A stretch of DNA of 7,283 bases from Methanosarcinales archaeon (GCA_025464585.1 JAODGL010000037.1:1-7283); one strand, 5' to 3'; shown: positions 1 through 6,108, counted from the first letter of the stretch. The notes: generated by a model not told the origin, from the letters alone. Made by a program: numbers and translations.

Positions 1-2
1 AG

Positions 3-218
3 ATCAACGAATTGGGGGATGTGAGGGTGAGATATGAGGAAGAAATCATCCCTGTCCCCCTTTATGTGATAAAATACATCATCAAGCAGGGATATTTTCA
101 AAGTAGTCTTTTACTATCAGGGTCTTTTACTATCAGGGTAGCACCATCCGCATTAATTTCTTCTTCGTCCATGTTTGTTCATATTTATATACTCCATGTA
201 TATATAATTCCAGCATAG
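3..218 (+). CDS. 3' end of an unknown gene, probably extended past its original stop
   Basis: This frame is open from the left edge to a TAG at 216-218, so the true start lies outside the window. Residues encoded by about 3-120 (including GDVRVRYEEEIIPVPLYVIK) have a protein-like mix of charged and hydrophobic residues and codons (ATA, AGG, AGA, AAG) like those of the neighbouring genes. After about position 140 the reading becomes serine-rich and runs through TATA-like promoter sequence of the next gene, which does not look coding. A 16-bp tandem duplication at 106-137 explains this: with one copy removed, the frame reads TCA GGG TAG and stops at about 141. I do not recognise the family. A competing 24-codon ATG frame lies on the minus strand (172 to 98). 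Coding status is uncertain. Confidence 0.38.
   Translation: MNELGDVRVRYEEEIIPVPLYVIKYIIKQGYFQSSLLLSGSFTIRVAPSALISSSSMFVHIYILHVYIIPA
106..137. repeat. Perfect 16-bp tandem duplication
   Basis: The unit gtcttttactatcagg occurs twice back to back, at 106-121 and 122-137. Because 16 is not a multiple of three, it shifts any frame crossing it. On the plus strand it moves a TAG (139-141) out of frame and adds about 26 codons to the upstream gene. Confidence 0.9.
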
Positions 219-223
219 GGGGG
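184..223 (+). promoter_or_regulatory. Promoter and ribosome binding site of the 128-aa gene; possibly bidirectional
   Basis: A TATA-like box TTTATATA at 184-191 would place transcription start near 213, followed by a G-rich ribosome binding site (six G at 218-223) four bases before the ATG at 228. A second, symmetric box, TATATATAA at 199-207, could give a near-leaderless start at 228. Read on the minus strand, it sits about 30 bases before an ATG at 172. Box assignments are by eye. Confidence 0.5.
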
Positions 224-227
224 AAAA

Positions 228-614
228 ATGAGCGACACAAATATAGATGCAAAAGGGGAAAAAATCAACATTTTTAAGATAGGAAGTCTGTGGTGCTTCA
301 AGTATTACTTCGGCGACCGTGAAATCTTTATGGACCTATCTGAATATTACAACCGGGATAAATACAGATTTGAGCTTAAGAACGTTGGAGAGCGGAATAA
401 AGTAATGAAGTACCTTGAGGAAAAAGGGTTTAAAACCACATTGATTGAGGATACATCTGAATACACGGTGAAGATTGACAGGTTCAAGAAGTATGCACCA
501 ATTCTGAAGAATTCTATTGACTCCACGGAGAAGGAAAAGGAGAGGGTATTTATAATGAAAGATTTGGCATCGGTGGAGGAAGCGATAGCGAAGGGTGCGG
601 AGAAGAGTGCTTAA
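228..614 (+). CDS. Conserved-looking hypothetical protein, 128 aa
   Basis: This is a small soluble, highly charged protein with no signal peptide or membrane segment. The ATG at 228 is preceded by a G-rich Shine-Dalgarno site and a TATA-like box, so the start is well supported. The first half (about residues 12-50) alternates hydrophobic and aromatic residues (IFKIGSLWCFKYYFGD), which suggests beta strands. A helical stretch (about 54-68) and another strand (about 78-83) follow. The C-terminus, about 103-128, is a charged helix containing RVFIMKDLASVEEAIAKG. I cannot assign a function; the compact alpha/beta pattern would fit a small ligand- or nucleic-acid-binding domain, but that is inference. 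Its stop codon overlaps the ribH stop region on the other strand by 4 bp, so the two transcripts converge. Confidence 0.8.
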   Translation: MSDTNIDAKGEKINIFKIGSLWCFKYYFGDREIFMDLSEYYNRDKYRFELKNVGERNKVMKYLEEKGFKTTLIEDTSEYTVKIDRFKKYAPILKNSIDSTEKEKERVFIMKDLASVEEAIAKGAEKSA

Positions 615-1048
615 AATCTGAGCCTCTTCACCATCTTCACCGCGGCTTCTACCGCTCTTTTTGCATAATCCACCCTTTCCTGCGCTTCTAACCTTGTCAT
701 ACCCGGTCCTGAGACGCCTAAAGTCACTGGCTTTTCATATTCCAGCGAAAGGTCCATTATCTTTCTCGTTAGCTGCGAGGCTATCATTTCGTCATGCTCT
801 GTTGTCCCTTCTATTACGCAGCCAAGGGTAACCACAGCGTCAACTTCTTCCTCATTATCTTTCTCAGTTAGCATCTTCTTCACTGCGAGCGGCATGTCAA
901 AAGTTCCGGGCGTATATAAAGTGCGAGCAACTTTCGCACCAAGAAACGCCGCATGTTCTCTCCCCAGTATCTCCATCTGATAGGTGATGTCGCGGTGAAA
1001 CTCGGATACGACAAAACCCAGTTTTATCTCTTCTTCCTCTTTCTCCAT
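611..1048 (-). CDS. ribH: 6,7-dimethyl-8-ribityllumazine synthase
   Basis: The enzyme condenses 5-amino-6-ribitylamino-uracil with 3,4-dihydroxy-2-butanone 4-phosphate to form 6,7-dimethyl-8-ribityllumazine, the penultimate step of riboflavin synthesis. At 145 aa it has the usual length of the family. Visible hallmarks are LGFVVSEFHRDIT (10-22) at the start of the fold, PGTFDMPLAVKKML (47-60), GCVIEGTTEHDEMIA (76-90) with His85 at the position of the conserved catalytic histidine, and SGPGMTRLEAQERV (113-126). Family members form large icosahedral or pentameric shells. The ATG at 1048 has a GAGAGGG ribosome binding site (1054-1060) five bases upstream. The gene follows ribC on the same strand after 71 bp that contain a TATA-like box, so it may be transcribed both with ribC and alone. 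Confidence 0.95.
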   Translation of the reverse strand: MEKEEEEIKLGFVVSEFHRDITYQMEILGREHAAFLGAKVARTLYTPGTFDMPLAVKKMLTEKDNEEEVDAVVTLGCVIEGTTEHDEMIASQLTRKIMDLSLEYEKPVTLGVSGPGMTRLEAQERVDYAKRAVEAAVKMVKRLRF

Positions 1049-1108
1049 TTTTACCCTCTCGGTTTAGTTGGATTATTTATTTTTAATCTTCTTGTAGTTT
1101 TCGTTTCG

Positions 1109-1116
1109 TTTATATA
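1109..1116 (-). promoter_or_regulatory. TATA-like box for ribH
   Basis: On the minus strand the sequence reads TATATAAA just after the ribC stop, about 64 bases before the ribH ATG. Transcription starting about 25 bases downstream would give a leader of roughly 40 bases that includes the GAGAGGG site. Confidence 0.45.
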
Positions 1117-1119
1117 TCT

Positions 1120-1590
1120 TTATAGTTTCAAAGGACCTGCATCTTCAAACCCTTCCCTCTGCCCCGTTCCTGCTTCGCGTTCCAGCTCATCTGGCTTGAA
1201 AAGCAGTTTTAGCACGTTCTGTGCATGTTCGCGCGCACGGCGGTCTGCGAGCCTCGCGAGTTCCTTCTCGGTCTCTACCTCGTCTTCATACACAAAGACT
1301 TCTATTATATGTTTAGAAGTGAGAACCTGCGCAGCAATAATTCCAAGCGAGGCTTCGTGTGCGCATTGTTTGTCTATATCTTCAGGTCCGGGCATAGCAA
1401 ATGCCATTACGATGTCGCAGCCTCTCTCCTCTATCAGCTTCTTCGATGCCACGGGTAGGTCTTTCATACCCGGGACGGTGTACCGCTCTATCTTCACCGA
1501 TGCGTTCTTTTTCAGCTCGTCTATTGCCGCTCCACCCATATCGTATCTTGCAAACGTGGTATCGGCAATGCCTATCTTTTTTCCGGTCAT
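1120..1590 (-). CDS. ribC: Riboflavin synthase, archaeal type
   Basis: The enzyme dismutates two 6,7-dimethyl-8-ribityllumazine molecules to riboflavin and 5-amino-6-ribitylamino-uracil, which returns to RibH. The archaeal enzyme is unrelated to the bacterial RibE trimer and descends from the lumazine synthase fold. At 156 aa it matches the family along its full length: KKIGIADTTFARYDMGGAAI (4-23), TVPGMKDLPVASKKL (38-52), GCDIVMAFAMPGPEDIDKQC (57-76), AHEASLG (77-83), SKHIIEVFVYEDE (92-104) and the C-terminal GQREGFEDAGP (143-153). The ATG at 1590 lies only 10 bp after the stop of the secreted protein gene and has no clear Shine-Dalgarno site, so it is probably read from the same transcript. 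This is the strongest evidence that the window is archaeal. Confidence 0.96.
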   Translation of the reverse strand: MTGKKIGIADTTFARYDMGGAAIDELKKNASVKIERYTVPGMKDLPVASKKLIEERGCDIVMAFAMPGPEDIDKQCAHEASLGIIAAQVLTSKHIIEVFVYEDEVETEKELARLADRRAREHAQNVLKLLFKPDELEREAGTGQREGFEDAGPLKL

Positions 1591-1600
1591 TTACAACTTT

Positions 1601-3808
1601 TTATCCAGACCACAGCATAATAGCAGGGATCCAGTTATTATAAACTTTTCCATTGGCATCCACGAACGAAGTGCAGTTAATTATTCCCATCCCTCCCTCC
1701 GCTTCCCATTCATCGGTGTGATGAATCTGAGGATAAGAGCCGGTTATTATTTCGTAATAATACGTTTCTTCGGCGAATAACGTGAAAGGTTCGTCAAAGG
1801 TTATGTTGTGCCAATCGCCTTTGTAGCCGTTCCAGGTTGCGTTTACAGCTAACGTGGAGTTCCATATTCTCGCATATTCGGTGTGCCCGCCTGTTCCCGA
1901 GCAGGGATAGGTGTAGAGTTTGTGCACGGTGATTGTTTGGTTTGGTGTGATTGTCCCCTTGTGTGTGCCTGATATGCTGGGGTATGTGCCTGAGCCGGTG
2001 TCAAAGATCGCCGTTAGCGGATATGAGCCATTATGCCAGTCATAGAGGAACACATCAGTATAAAACTTTGCTACATCTTCGTTCTCAATGACCAAACCCG
2101 CTTCTCTGTTGTTCCTCGCACTGTTCTCACCCCAATTTATGCTTGAAATTAAGACCTTGCTCCGGTCAACAATCACGCCTTTATTATGTGTCTTGTTGAG
2201 ACCAATTGCATCATTATCTATTAACCTCGCTTCAAGTTCCAGATCCTCTTCTTTCGCTATATCTCTGAGATACTCAATGGTCTCTACATTACGCACACGC
2301 TCATATCTTGAATCAAGCAACACCTTCACTTCACAACCCCTTCTTGCCGCATCAATCACAGCCTCTAAGAACGGATTTGGTCGTCCCGGATTTGCATATC
2401 TCCCCCAGTCCTTATCTATGTAGCACTGCTCTACATAAACAGATTTCTTTGCTCCGCATATCATACCAATCACAGATTTTGTCTGCATCAGCGATGTATC
2501 AGGGGCTAAGACGGGTGAGATATTGAACTTAGCAGAAATAATCTTGCTTGGGAATGGATGCGAGTAATTGCCGATAGGAATTGTTCGGTCTGGTGCGAAA
2601 TCGTGAGGGGGAGCACCATATTTGTTACCGTAAATTGGGTCATCCGGCGTGAAAGGGAAACTATCCCTGCTCGCAGGCTTCCAGTCCTCAAAGAATACTC
2701 TGCTGAAATAATTTGACACTGCCGGATTGTTCACAATAATCCCCCAGCCTCTGTTACCAAAGGTGTTATTAACGGGCACACCCGTATTCTTCCAGTTTTC
2801 TGACATTACTATCGTCGTTTCGTTGTCTATAACTGCGTATTTCGCATGATTGAACACATACCGGTCATGAATACCTCTGGCTTCGTCATCTATCATGAAC
2901 CTGACTTCGCCGCTGGCATTGACAATTTCACGCGCAATATATCGCTCTTCATCTCCTATCCCGTTCACGGGGTCGCCTTCAAGCATTATCTTCACCTCAA
3001 CACCCCTTTTTATTGCTTCTATTAGGTGGTCCATCAGATAGAGATGATGAAATTGATAAACATTCAAATAAATTGATTTTTCTGCATTATCAACTGCATT
3101 TGCGATTTCCTCAAAACTGCTATCCGGAGATGTAAATAAAGTCAGATTGCCGTTGAAACAGAAAGTCTCATAAGGGAAATGAGATTGCCCGACGATATAC
3201 ACTCTGGGACCATCCCAGTCGGCAAATGTGTTGGTATCTTCATACTGCCCGGTGGTCTCGTTTATTTCCCTCTCTAAAATCACTCCCCATGTCCACCCTC
3301 TTTCATCCTTAACCCTTTTTATCGGTGAACCATTCCAACCACTGTCAGTATAATTGGAGTCGCCATAAATTGCAACATCCACTATCTCGCCTCCATCATC
3401 TTTCAAAATCACTTCATCTCCTCCATTCCTCAATTTTAACCACAAATCCATCCCCGCCATATTCGGCGTTGGATCTGAATCAACACCATACTCAAAATCT
3501 GCATCCTGAAGCATCTCATCATAGAATGCAGTTGCATTATAAGCGAGATATAAGCTATCACCAGCATCTATACCTGCCCATGAGGGGAATGTTATAACAC
3601 CTTCTCTATCGGTTAACTGCCATCCGCCGATGTCAATATAACCCTCGGTGGGATTGTGTATCCTTATAAACTCTCCGTCCGTGTCTCCTTTTAGATAAGT
3701 ATCGTAGTATATCTCAGTAATTAGCACGTTTCCGCGTGTGGAACATACCGGGACAGCATTAAAAGCAGTTCCTATGATTACTGCCAGAATTATCCATTTT
3801 GTTTTCAT
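1601..3808 (-). CDS. Secreted phospholipase D-superfamily protein with N-terminal lamin-tail domain
   Basis: This is a predicted exported protein of 735 aa. I place the start at the ATG at 3808: residues 1-23 (MKTKWIILAVIIGTAFNAVP...) form a typical signal peptide, whereas the longer frame upstream (to 3868) runs through the promoter. A lamin-tail-like beta domain spans about 26-200 (VLITEIYYDT, EFIRIHNPTEGYIDIGGWQL). Two PLD catalytic domains follow: about 220-375 with H321-x-K323-x4-D328 (HAKYAVID, then SENW), and about 435-590 with H541-x-K543-x4-D548 (HNKGVIVD, then SSINWGEN). Both HKD motifs are complete, so hydrolysis of a phosphodiester (lipid or nucleic acid) is likely; the substrate is unknown. 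The last about 135 residues are a separate domain rich in Asn-x-Ser/Thr sites, including IHHTDEWEAEGGMGIINCTS and WIPAIMLW near the end. No C-terminal membrane anchor is visible. Confidence 0.88.
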   Translation of the reverse strand: MKTKWIILAVIIGTAFNAVPVCSTRGNVLITEIYYDTYLKGDTDGEFIRIHNPTEGYIDIGGWQLTDREGVITFPSWAGIDAGDSLYLAYNATAFYDEMLQDADFEYGVDSDPTPNMAGMDLWLKLRNGGDEVILKDDGGEIVDVAIYGDSNYTDSGWNGSPIKRVKDERGWTWGVILEREINETTGQYEDTNTFADWDGPRVYIVGQSHFPYETFCFNGNLTLFTSPDSSFEEIANAVDNAEKSIYLNVYQFHHLYLMDHLIEAIKRGVEVKIMLEGDPVNGIGDEERYIAREIVNASGEVRFMIDDEARGIHDRYVFNHAKYAVIDNETTIVMSENWKNTGVPVNNTFGNRGWGIIVNNPAVSNYFSRVFFEDWKPASRDSFPFTPDDPIYGNKYGAPPHDFAPDRTIPIGNYSHPFPSKIISAKFNISPVLAPDTSLMQTKSVIGMICGAKKSVYVEQCYIDKDWGRYANPGRPNPFLEAVIDAARRGCEVKVLLDSRYERVRNVETIEYLRDIAKEEDLELEARLIDNDAIGLNKTHNKGVIVDRSKVLISSINWGENSARNNREAGLVIENEDVAKFYTDVFLYDWHNGSYPLTAIFDTGSGTYPSISGTHKGTITPNQTITVHKLYTYPCSGTGGHTEYARIWNSTLAVNATWNGYKGDWHNITFDEPFTLFAEETYYYEIITGSYPQIHHTDEWEAEGGMGIINCTSFVDANGKVYNNWIPAIMLWSG

Positions 3809-3842
3809 CGGTGGCAAATTATTCCGTATTTCATTGTTTTTG

Positions 3843-3850
3843 TATATATA
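3843..3850 (-). promoter_or_regulatory. TATA-like box of the PLD-ribC cluster
   Basis: On the minus strand, TATATATA (in the context CTTATATATACA) is centred about 38 bases before the ATG at 3808. Transcription would begin near 3820, giving a leader of about 12 bases. No Shine-Dalgarno site lies before the ATG, which fits leaderless or near-leaderless translation. Confidence 0.5.
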
Positions 3851-3920
3851 AGTTGAGTGTATAAACAAAAAGATAGCATAAAAATATACTTTTAATTCTG
3901 GTCATTCTCAATTTTTTTAT

Positions 3921-4025
3921 TGGTTGCATTCCCTTGTCGCGGTTTGAAGCTGCAAGGCTCAGTTCTGAGGCGGCGGCTAACCGCTCCTCAGGTTGGATTT
4001 TCACCCAATGAACTTTGCTCGGCAC
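3921..4025 (-). ncRNA. Multi-hairpin structured element; possible 5' fragment of a group II intron
   Basis: Three hairpins lie in a row. TTGG/CCAA pairs 3993-3996 with 4005-4008 and has an 8-base loop. CTGAGG/CCTCAG pairs 3965-3970 with 3986-3991, with an inner GCGG/CCGC stem (3973-3976 with 3981-3984) and a 4-base loop. CCTTG/CAAGG pairs 3932-3936 with 3953-3957. Read on the minus strand from 4025 it begins GTGCCGAGCAAAGTTC, then a GGGTGAAAATCC hairpin, then a stem capped with GTTAGC. This resembles the GUGYG start and first domain-I hairpins of group II introns, although the fifth base is C. No reverse transcriptase or domain V follows; the PLD promoter does. If the reading is right, this is a remnant. 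Alternatives are an independent small RNA or a transposon-end RNA. The hairpins are seen; the family is inferred. Confidence 0.35.
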
Positions 4026-4065
4026 ATTTATTTTTTAACTTCAAAAATAAAATAAAAATACTGGT

Positions 4066-5286
4066 ATGAGCGAAAAGAAGAAGGGGAAAAAGAAAAAGAA
4101 GAAAATAAAAGGGATGCGAGGCGGTACCGAAGTCGAAGTAGGGGAATTAGAGGGTTATAAAGCGAAAGGGCTTCCGAGCAGCATGACTCAGAATGCAGAT
4201 ATATGGTGGGGGGTGTTTAAGTTGCTGAAGGGCGATAGGAAACTGGATTTTCTTAATGCCACTCTTGAGACTGAAATAAAGGAGGAGTTCTGGGAAGGGG
4301 TAAGGTTTTTTGACGCTGTTGAGGATGTTTTTAATGATTTAGTTACAAGAGGTAAGTTAAAAGAAGGTATCAGGTTATTAGAGAGATTCCGTGAACGAAA
4401 ACCGGATTTGTATAAAGAGACATATCCATATTGTGACTATAAGTTAGTCTATTACTATGCTTCTTGCAATGATCACGAGAAAATAAAAGAAGCAACAAGA
4501 TATTTTAGGGAGGATCCGGAGAGAAATGCAGATTACCTGTTCAAAGTGCTGGATGCATTGATATTGTACGGTTTAGGAGAAGAGACCTATCAATTGAGCC
4601 GTGAGGCATATAAAAAATTAAAAAATTCAGAGGAAATAGTACCCCCTGGAATTGCTGAACTTCAAGAGATGGCGCTTTTTAGTACCATAAGCAGATATAT
4701 TACATCGCCGAACTATAAGGAGAAGGGTGCAGAAGAGGAATTCAAGCGAGAGTTGGAGGAGTTGGACTATTGGGACAGGCATCCACATTCGCTGGATGAT
4801 GAGCATTTACAGAAAACAATGAAAGCGTTACGAGGAGAGATAAGAAGTGATTGGAAACGTGAGGATTTTCTTACCTCTGCTGGCAATTACAAAGACAATA
4901 TTTATTTGCTTTGTATGGATTTCATTCGCTATTTGCACATCAAGAAGTCATTTGAATGGGTAACAAGCGATTTGCTCTGTGATATAGCTTTCGGGTATTT
5001 TGGAGGTGTGCCGAGGAGAAAGGATAGATTTTATTTCACCTTCTCGGCAAAATATCTGGATACGTACCTTAGAGAATTCATCGGGTTCTTTTCCGTTCTC
5101 GATGCGAGGGGGATGGCGGTTCCAAAAGCTCTGGAATACTTTTCGGCTTTTCTGCATGAAAGAGGTATTCTCAGCGATGCCGAATTGAGTAAGATTGAAA
5201 AAGGGATAGAAGCATCAAAGGAGAAGCTGAGAGAGATATACGAACGCGACTCCTGGAAGTACAGATTTTTGGAGAAGTGGGAATGA
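4066..5286 (+). CDS. Unknown 406-aa helical protein with polylysine N-terminus
   Basis: I do not recognise this protein. After MSE, residues 4-15 are almost all lysine (KKKGKKKKKKIK), a flexible basic tail that could bind nucleic acid or ribosomes. From about residue 45 to the end it is nearly all amphipathic helix rich in Glu, Lys, Arg, Tyr and Leu. Helix pairs such as LVTRGKLKEGIRLLERFRE and YASCNDHEKIKEATRYFRED recall TPR-like or other helical hairpin repeats, but without clean consensus. No signal peptide or membrane segment is seen. The ATG at 4066 has only a weak GG upstream and an A/T-rich stretch (TTTATTTTTTAA, 4027-4038) at promoter distance, so translation may be leaderless. It begins 40 bp from the structured element and is followed by an oligo-T tract, suggesting a single-gene unit. 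A TPR gene starts 61 bp downstream on the same strand. Confidence 0.82.
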   Translation: MSEKKKGKKKKKKIKGMRGGTEVEVGELEGYKAKGLPSSMTQNADIWWGVFKLLKGDRKLDFLNATLETEIKEEFWEGVRFFDAVEDVFNDLVTRGKLKEGIRLLERFRERKPDLYKETYPYCDYKLVYYYASCNDHEKIKEATRYFREDPERNADYLFKVLDALILYGLGEETYQLSREAYKKLKNSEEIVPPGIAELQEMALFSTISRYITSPNYKEKGAEEEFKRELEELDYWDRHPHSLDDEHLQKTMKALRGEIRSDWKREDFLTSAGNYKDNIYLLCMDFIRYLHIKKSFEWVTSDLLCDIAFGYFGGVPRRKDRFYFTFSAKYLDTYLREFIGFFSVLDARGMAVPKALEYFSAFLHERGILSDAELSKIEKGIEASKEKLREIYERDSWKYRFLEKWE

Positions 5287-5287
5287 A

Positions 5288-5295
5288 TTTTTTTT
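5288..5295 (+). terminator. Oligo-T tract, possible archaeal terminator
   Basis: Eight T residues begin two bases after the stop of the 406-aa gene. A second T-rich run follows within 20 bases. Archaeal RNA polymerase commonly stops at such U-tracts without a hairpin. Confidence 0.4.
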
Positions 5296-5347
5296 GATTT
5301 GCTTTTCTGTCTTGCTATACTCCAATACTCAGATGGGAAGGAGTGGT

Positions 5348-5806
5348 ATGATATACACCCAACAATCAGAGGAATTATTGAACGAGTTGAAGCTGGCGAG
5401 TGGTAAGAACTGCCTGGTTTTCGTCATCTCTGAGCGTTCTGAAGAGTTGAAGGAGCTGATAGAATCAGGTGGTTTTGAGGTGAAGGAGATATACTTAGAG
5501 GACGTTTTCCTTCGGATGAAAGAGTTTGAAAAAGCAATAGAGGCTTGCAATGAAGTATTAAAACTCAACGCTGATTTAGATAGTGTTTACTTCATTCGTG
5601 GTGTCGCTTACAGCGAATTACACCAGTATGAGCATGCAATAGAAGATTACAACACGGCAATATCACTCAATCATGAATATGCTGAGGCTTACAATAACCG
5701 AGGACTTGCTTATTCTGAATTAAAGCGGTATGAAGAAGCGATTGAGGATTATAACAGGGCAATAGAACTCAATCCTAAATATGCTGCGGCTTATTCAGCT
5801 CGTTGA
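5348..5806 (+). CDS. Short TPR-repeat protein, truncated inside a repeat
   Basis: The start is the ATG at 5348 because GGAAGGAG (5336-5343) lies four bases upstream; an earlier ATG at 5294 in the same frame has no such site. The 152-aa product has a roughly 50-residue alpha/beta head (GKNCLVFVISERSEELKELI, then GGFEVKEIYLEDVF) of unknown family. It continues as tetratricopeptide repeats: a degenerate unit at about 55-78, then two canonical units at 79-112 and 113-146 (AYNNRGLAYSELKRYEEAIE). A further unit begins AAAYSAR and stops at once with TGA, where consensus expects Gly. The product is therefore probably a 3'-truncated relic of a longer TPR protein that served as a protein-interaction scaffold. 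A 28-codon gene start on the opposite strand is broken at the same place. It could still be translated. Confidence 0.75.
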   Translation: MIYTQQSEELLNELKLASGKNCLVFVISERSEELKELIESGGFEVKEIYLEDVFLRMKEFEKAIEACNEVLKLNADLDSVYFIRGVAYSELHQYEHAIEDYNTAISLNHEYAEAYNNRGLAYSELKRYEEAIEDYNRAIELNPKYAAAYSAR

Positions 5807-5861
5807 TAAACAACTGCCTGTCCGATTTGTTTACCAACCTCTCCAATTCTTCCTGGTTCAT
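5775..5861 (-). pseudogene. Truncated N-terminus of an unknown gene, 28 codons
   Basis: On the minus strand an ATG at 5861 follows AAGGTG (5868-5873) with a 6-base spacer, a textbook start. The product begins MNQEELERLVNKSDRQLFIN, which looks like a real soluble N-terminus. After about NELNK the frame enters the reverse complement of the TPR gene and stops at 5775-5777. I read this as the 5' end of a gene whose body was replaced at a junction near 5790-5805. The family is not recognised. A coincidental short frame is possible. Confidence 0.4.
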
Positions 5862-5902
5862 GTACATCACCTTCTTATAGATTTAATGCTATCATGAATC
5901 AG

Positions 5903-5916
5903 GTGTCATATGACAC
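5903..5916. promoter_or_regulatory. Perfect 14-bp palindrome, possible operator
   Basis: GTGTCATATGACAC is fully self-complementary. It lies about 40 bases upstream of the truncated minus-strand start at 5861, a position where a dimeric repressor could act. It could also be an accidental palindrome or a recombination site. Confidence 0.35.
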
Positions 5917-5990
5917 AAAGGTTATATTGTCCATCCATCGAGTCCCTTGTACAGCCAATTGACATTCGCTATCTTGAAGTAGTTGCCCCA

Positions 5991-6011
5991 AAAACTTTTA
6001 GAAAAAGTTTT
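5991..6011. repeat. Inverted repeat AAAACTTTT / AAAAGTTTT
   Basis: Nine bases at 5991-5999 are the exact reverse complement of 6003-6011, with a 3-base spacer. The following ATCAAAAG gives a layout (CTTT, TAGAAA, AAAGT, TTTT, AAAAG) that recurs in altered form at 6138-6169, suggesting two copies of one element or terminal repeats. Confidence 0.6.
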
Positions 6012-6024
6012 ATCAAAAGCACAG

Positions 6025-6041
6025 GAGGGATTTTAACCCTC
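6025..6041. repeat. Hairpin GAGGG / CCCTC with 7-base loop
   Basis: A 5-bp stem (6025-6029 with 6037-6041) closes a 7-base loop. On the minus strand the loop reads TTAAAAT, the geometry of a tRNA T-arm, but no other tRNA arms surround it. It may belong to a structured RNA running on through 6090. Confidence 0.5.
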
Positions 6042-6073
6042 TGGCTGATTAGGCTACGAGGCACACACTCCGC

Positions 6074-6090
6074 AAGCCCTGTAAGGGCTT
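6074..6090. repeat. Hairpin AAGCCCT / AGGGCTT
   Basis: A 7-bp perfect stem (6074-6080 with 6084-6090) closes a 3-base loop and is followed by A-rich sequence. The AAGCCC...GGGCTT form recalls hairpins near the right end of IS200/IS605-type elements and could mark a transposon end. Only the hairpin is certain. Confidence 0.55.
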
Positions 6091-6108
6091 AAAGAAAATC
6101 TTTACCAA

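Noticed and set aside
98..172. Minus-strand 24-codon ATG frame (MDEEEINADGATLIVKD...)
   Set aside because: It sits at a plausible leaderless distance from a TATA-like box, but it is very short, crosses the tandem duplication and has no recognisable homology. It is kept only as an alternative.
953..1780. Plus-strand 275-codon open frame
   Set aside because: It lies opposite ribH, ribC and the end of the PLD gene, all with clear family matches. Its product is serine-rich and low-complexity, typical of an antisense shadow.
3809..3868. Longer start for the PLD protein (20 extra residues)
   Set aside because: The extension covers the TATA-like box, and would put a polar stretch before the signal peptide. 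The ATG at 3808 gives a normal signal sequence.
3831..4025. Minus-strand 64-codon frame
   Set aside because: It runs straight through three strong hairpins and an A/T-rich tract. Structured RNA explains the region better, and there is no ribosome binding site.
6020..6090. tRNA gene or tRNA pseudogene on the minus strand
   Set aside because: A T-arm-like 5-bp stem with a 7-base loop is present, but no anticodon arm, D-arm or 7-bp acceptor stem could be laid around it.
5910..6092. Plus-strand 60-codon frame
   Set aside because: It starts inside the palindrome, lacks a ribosome binding site and crosses several inverted repeats.
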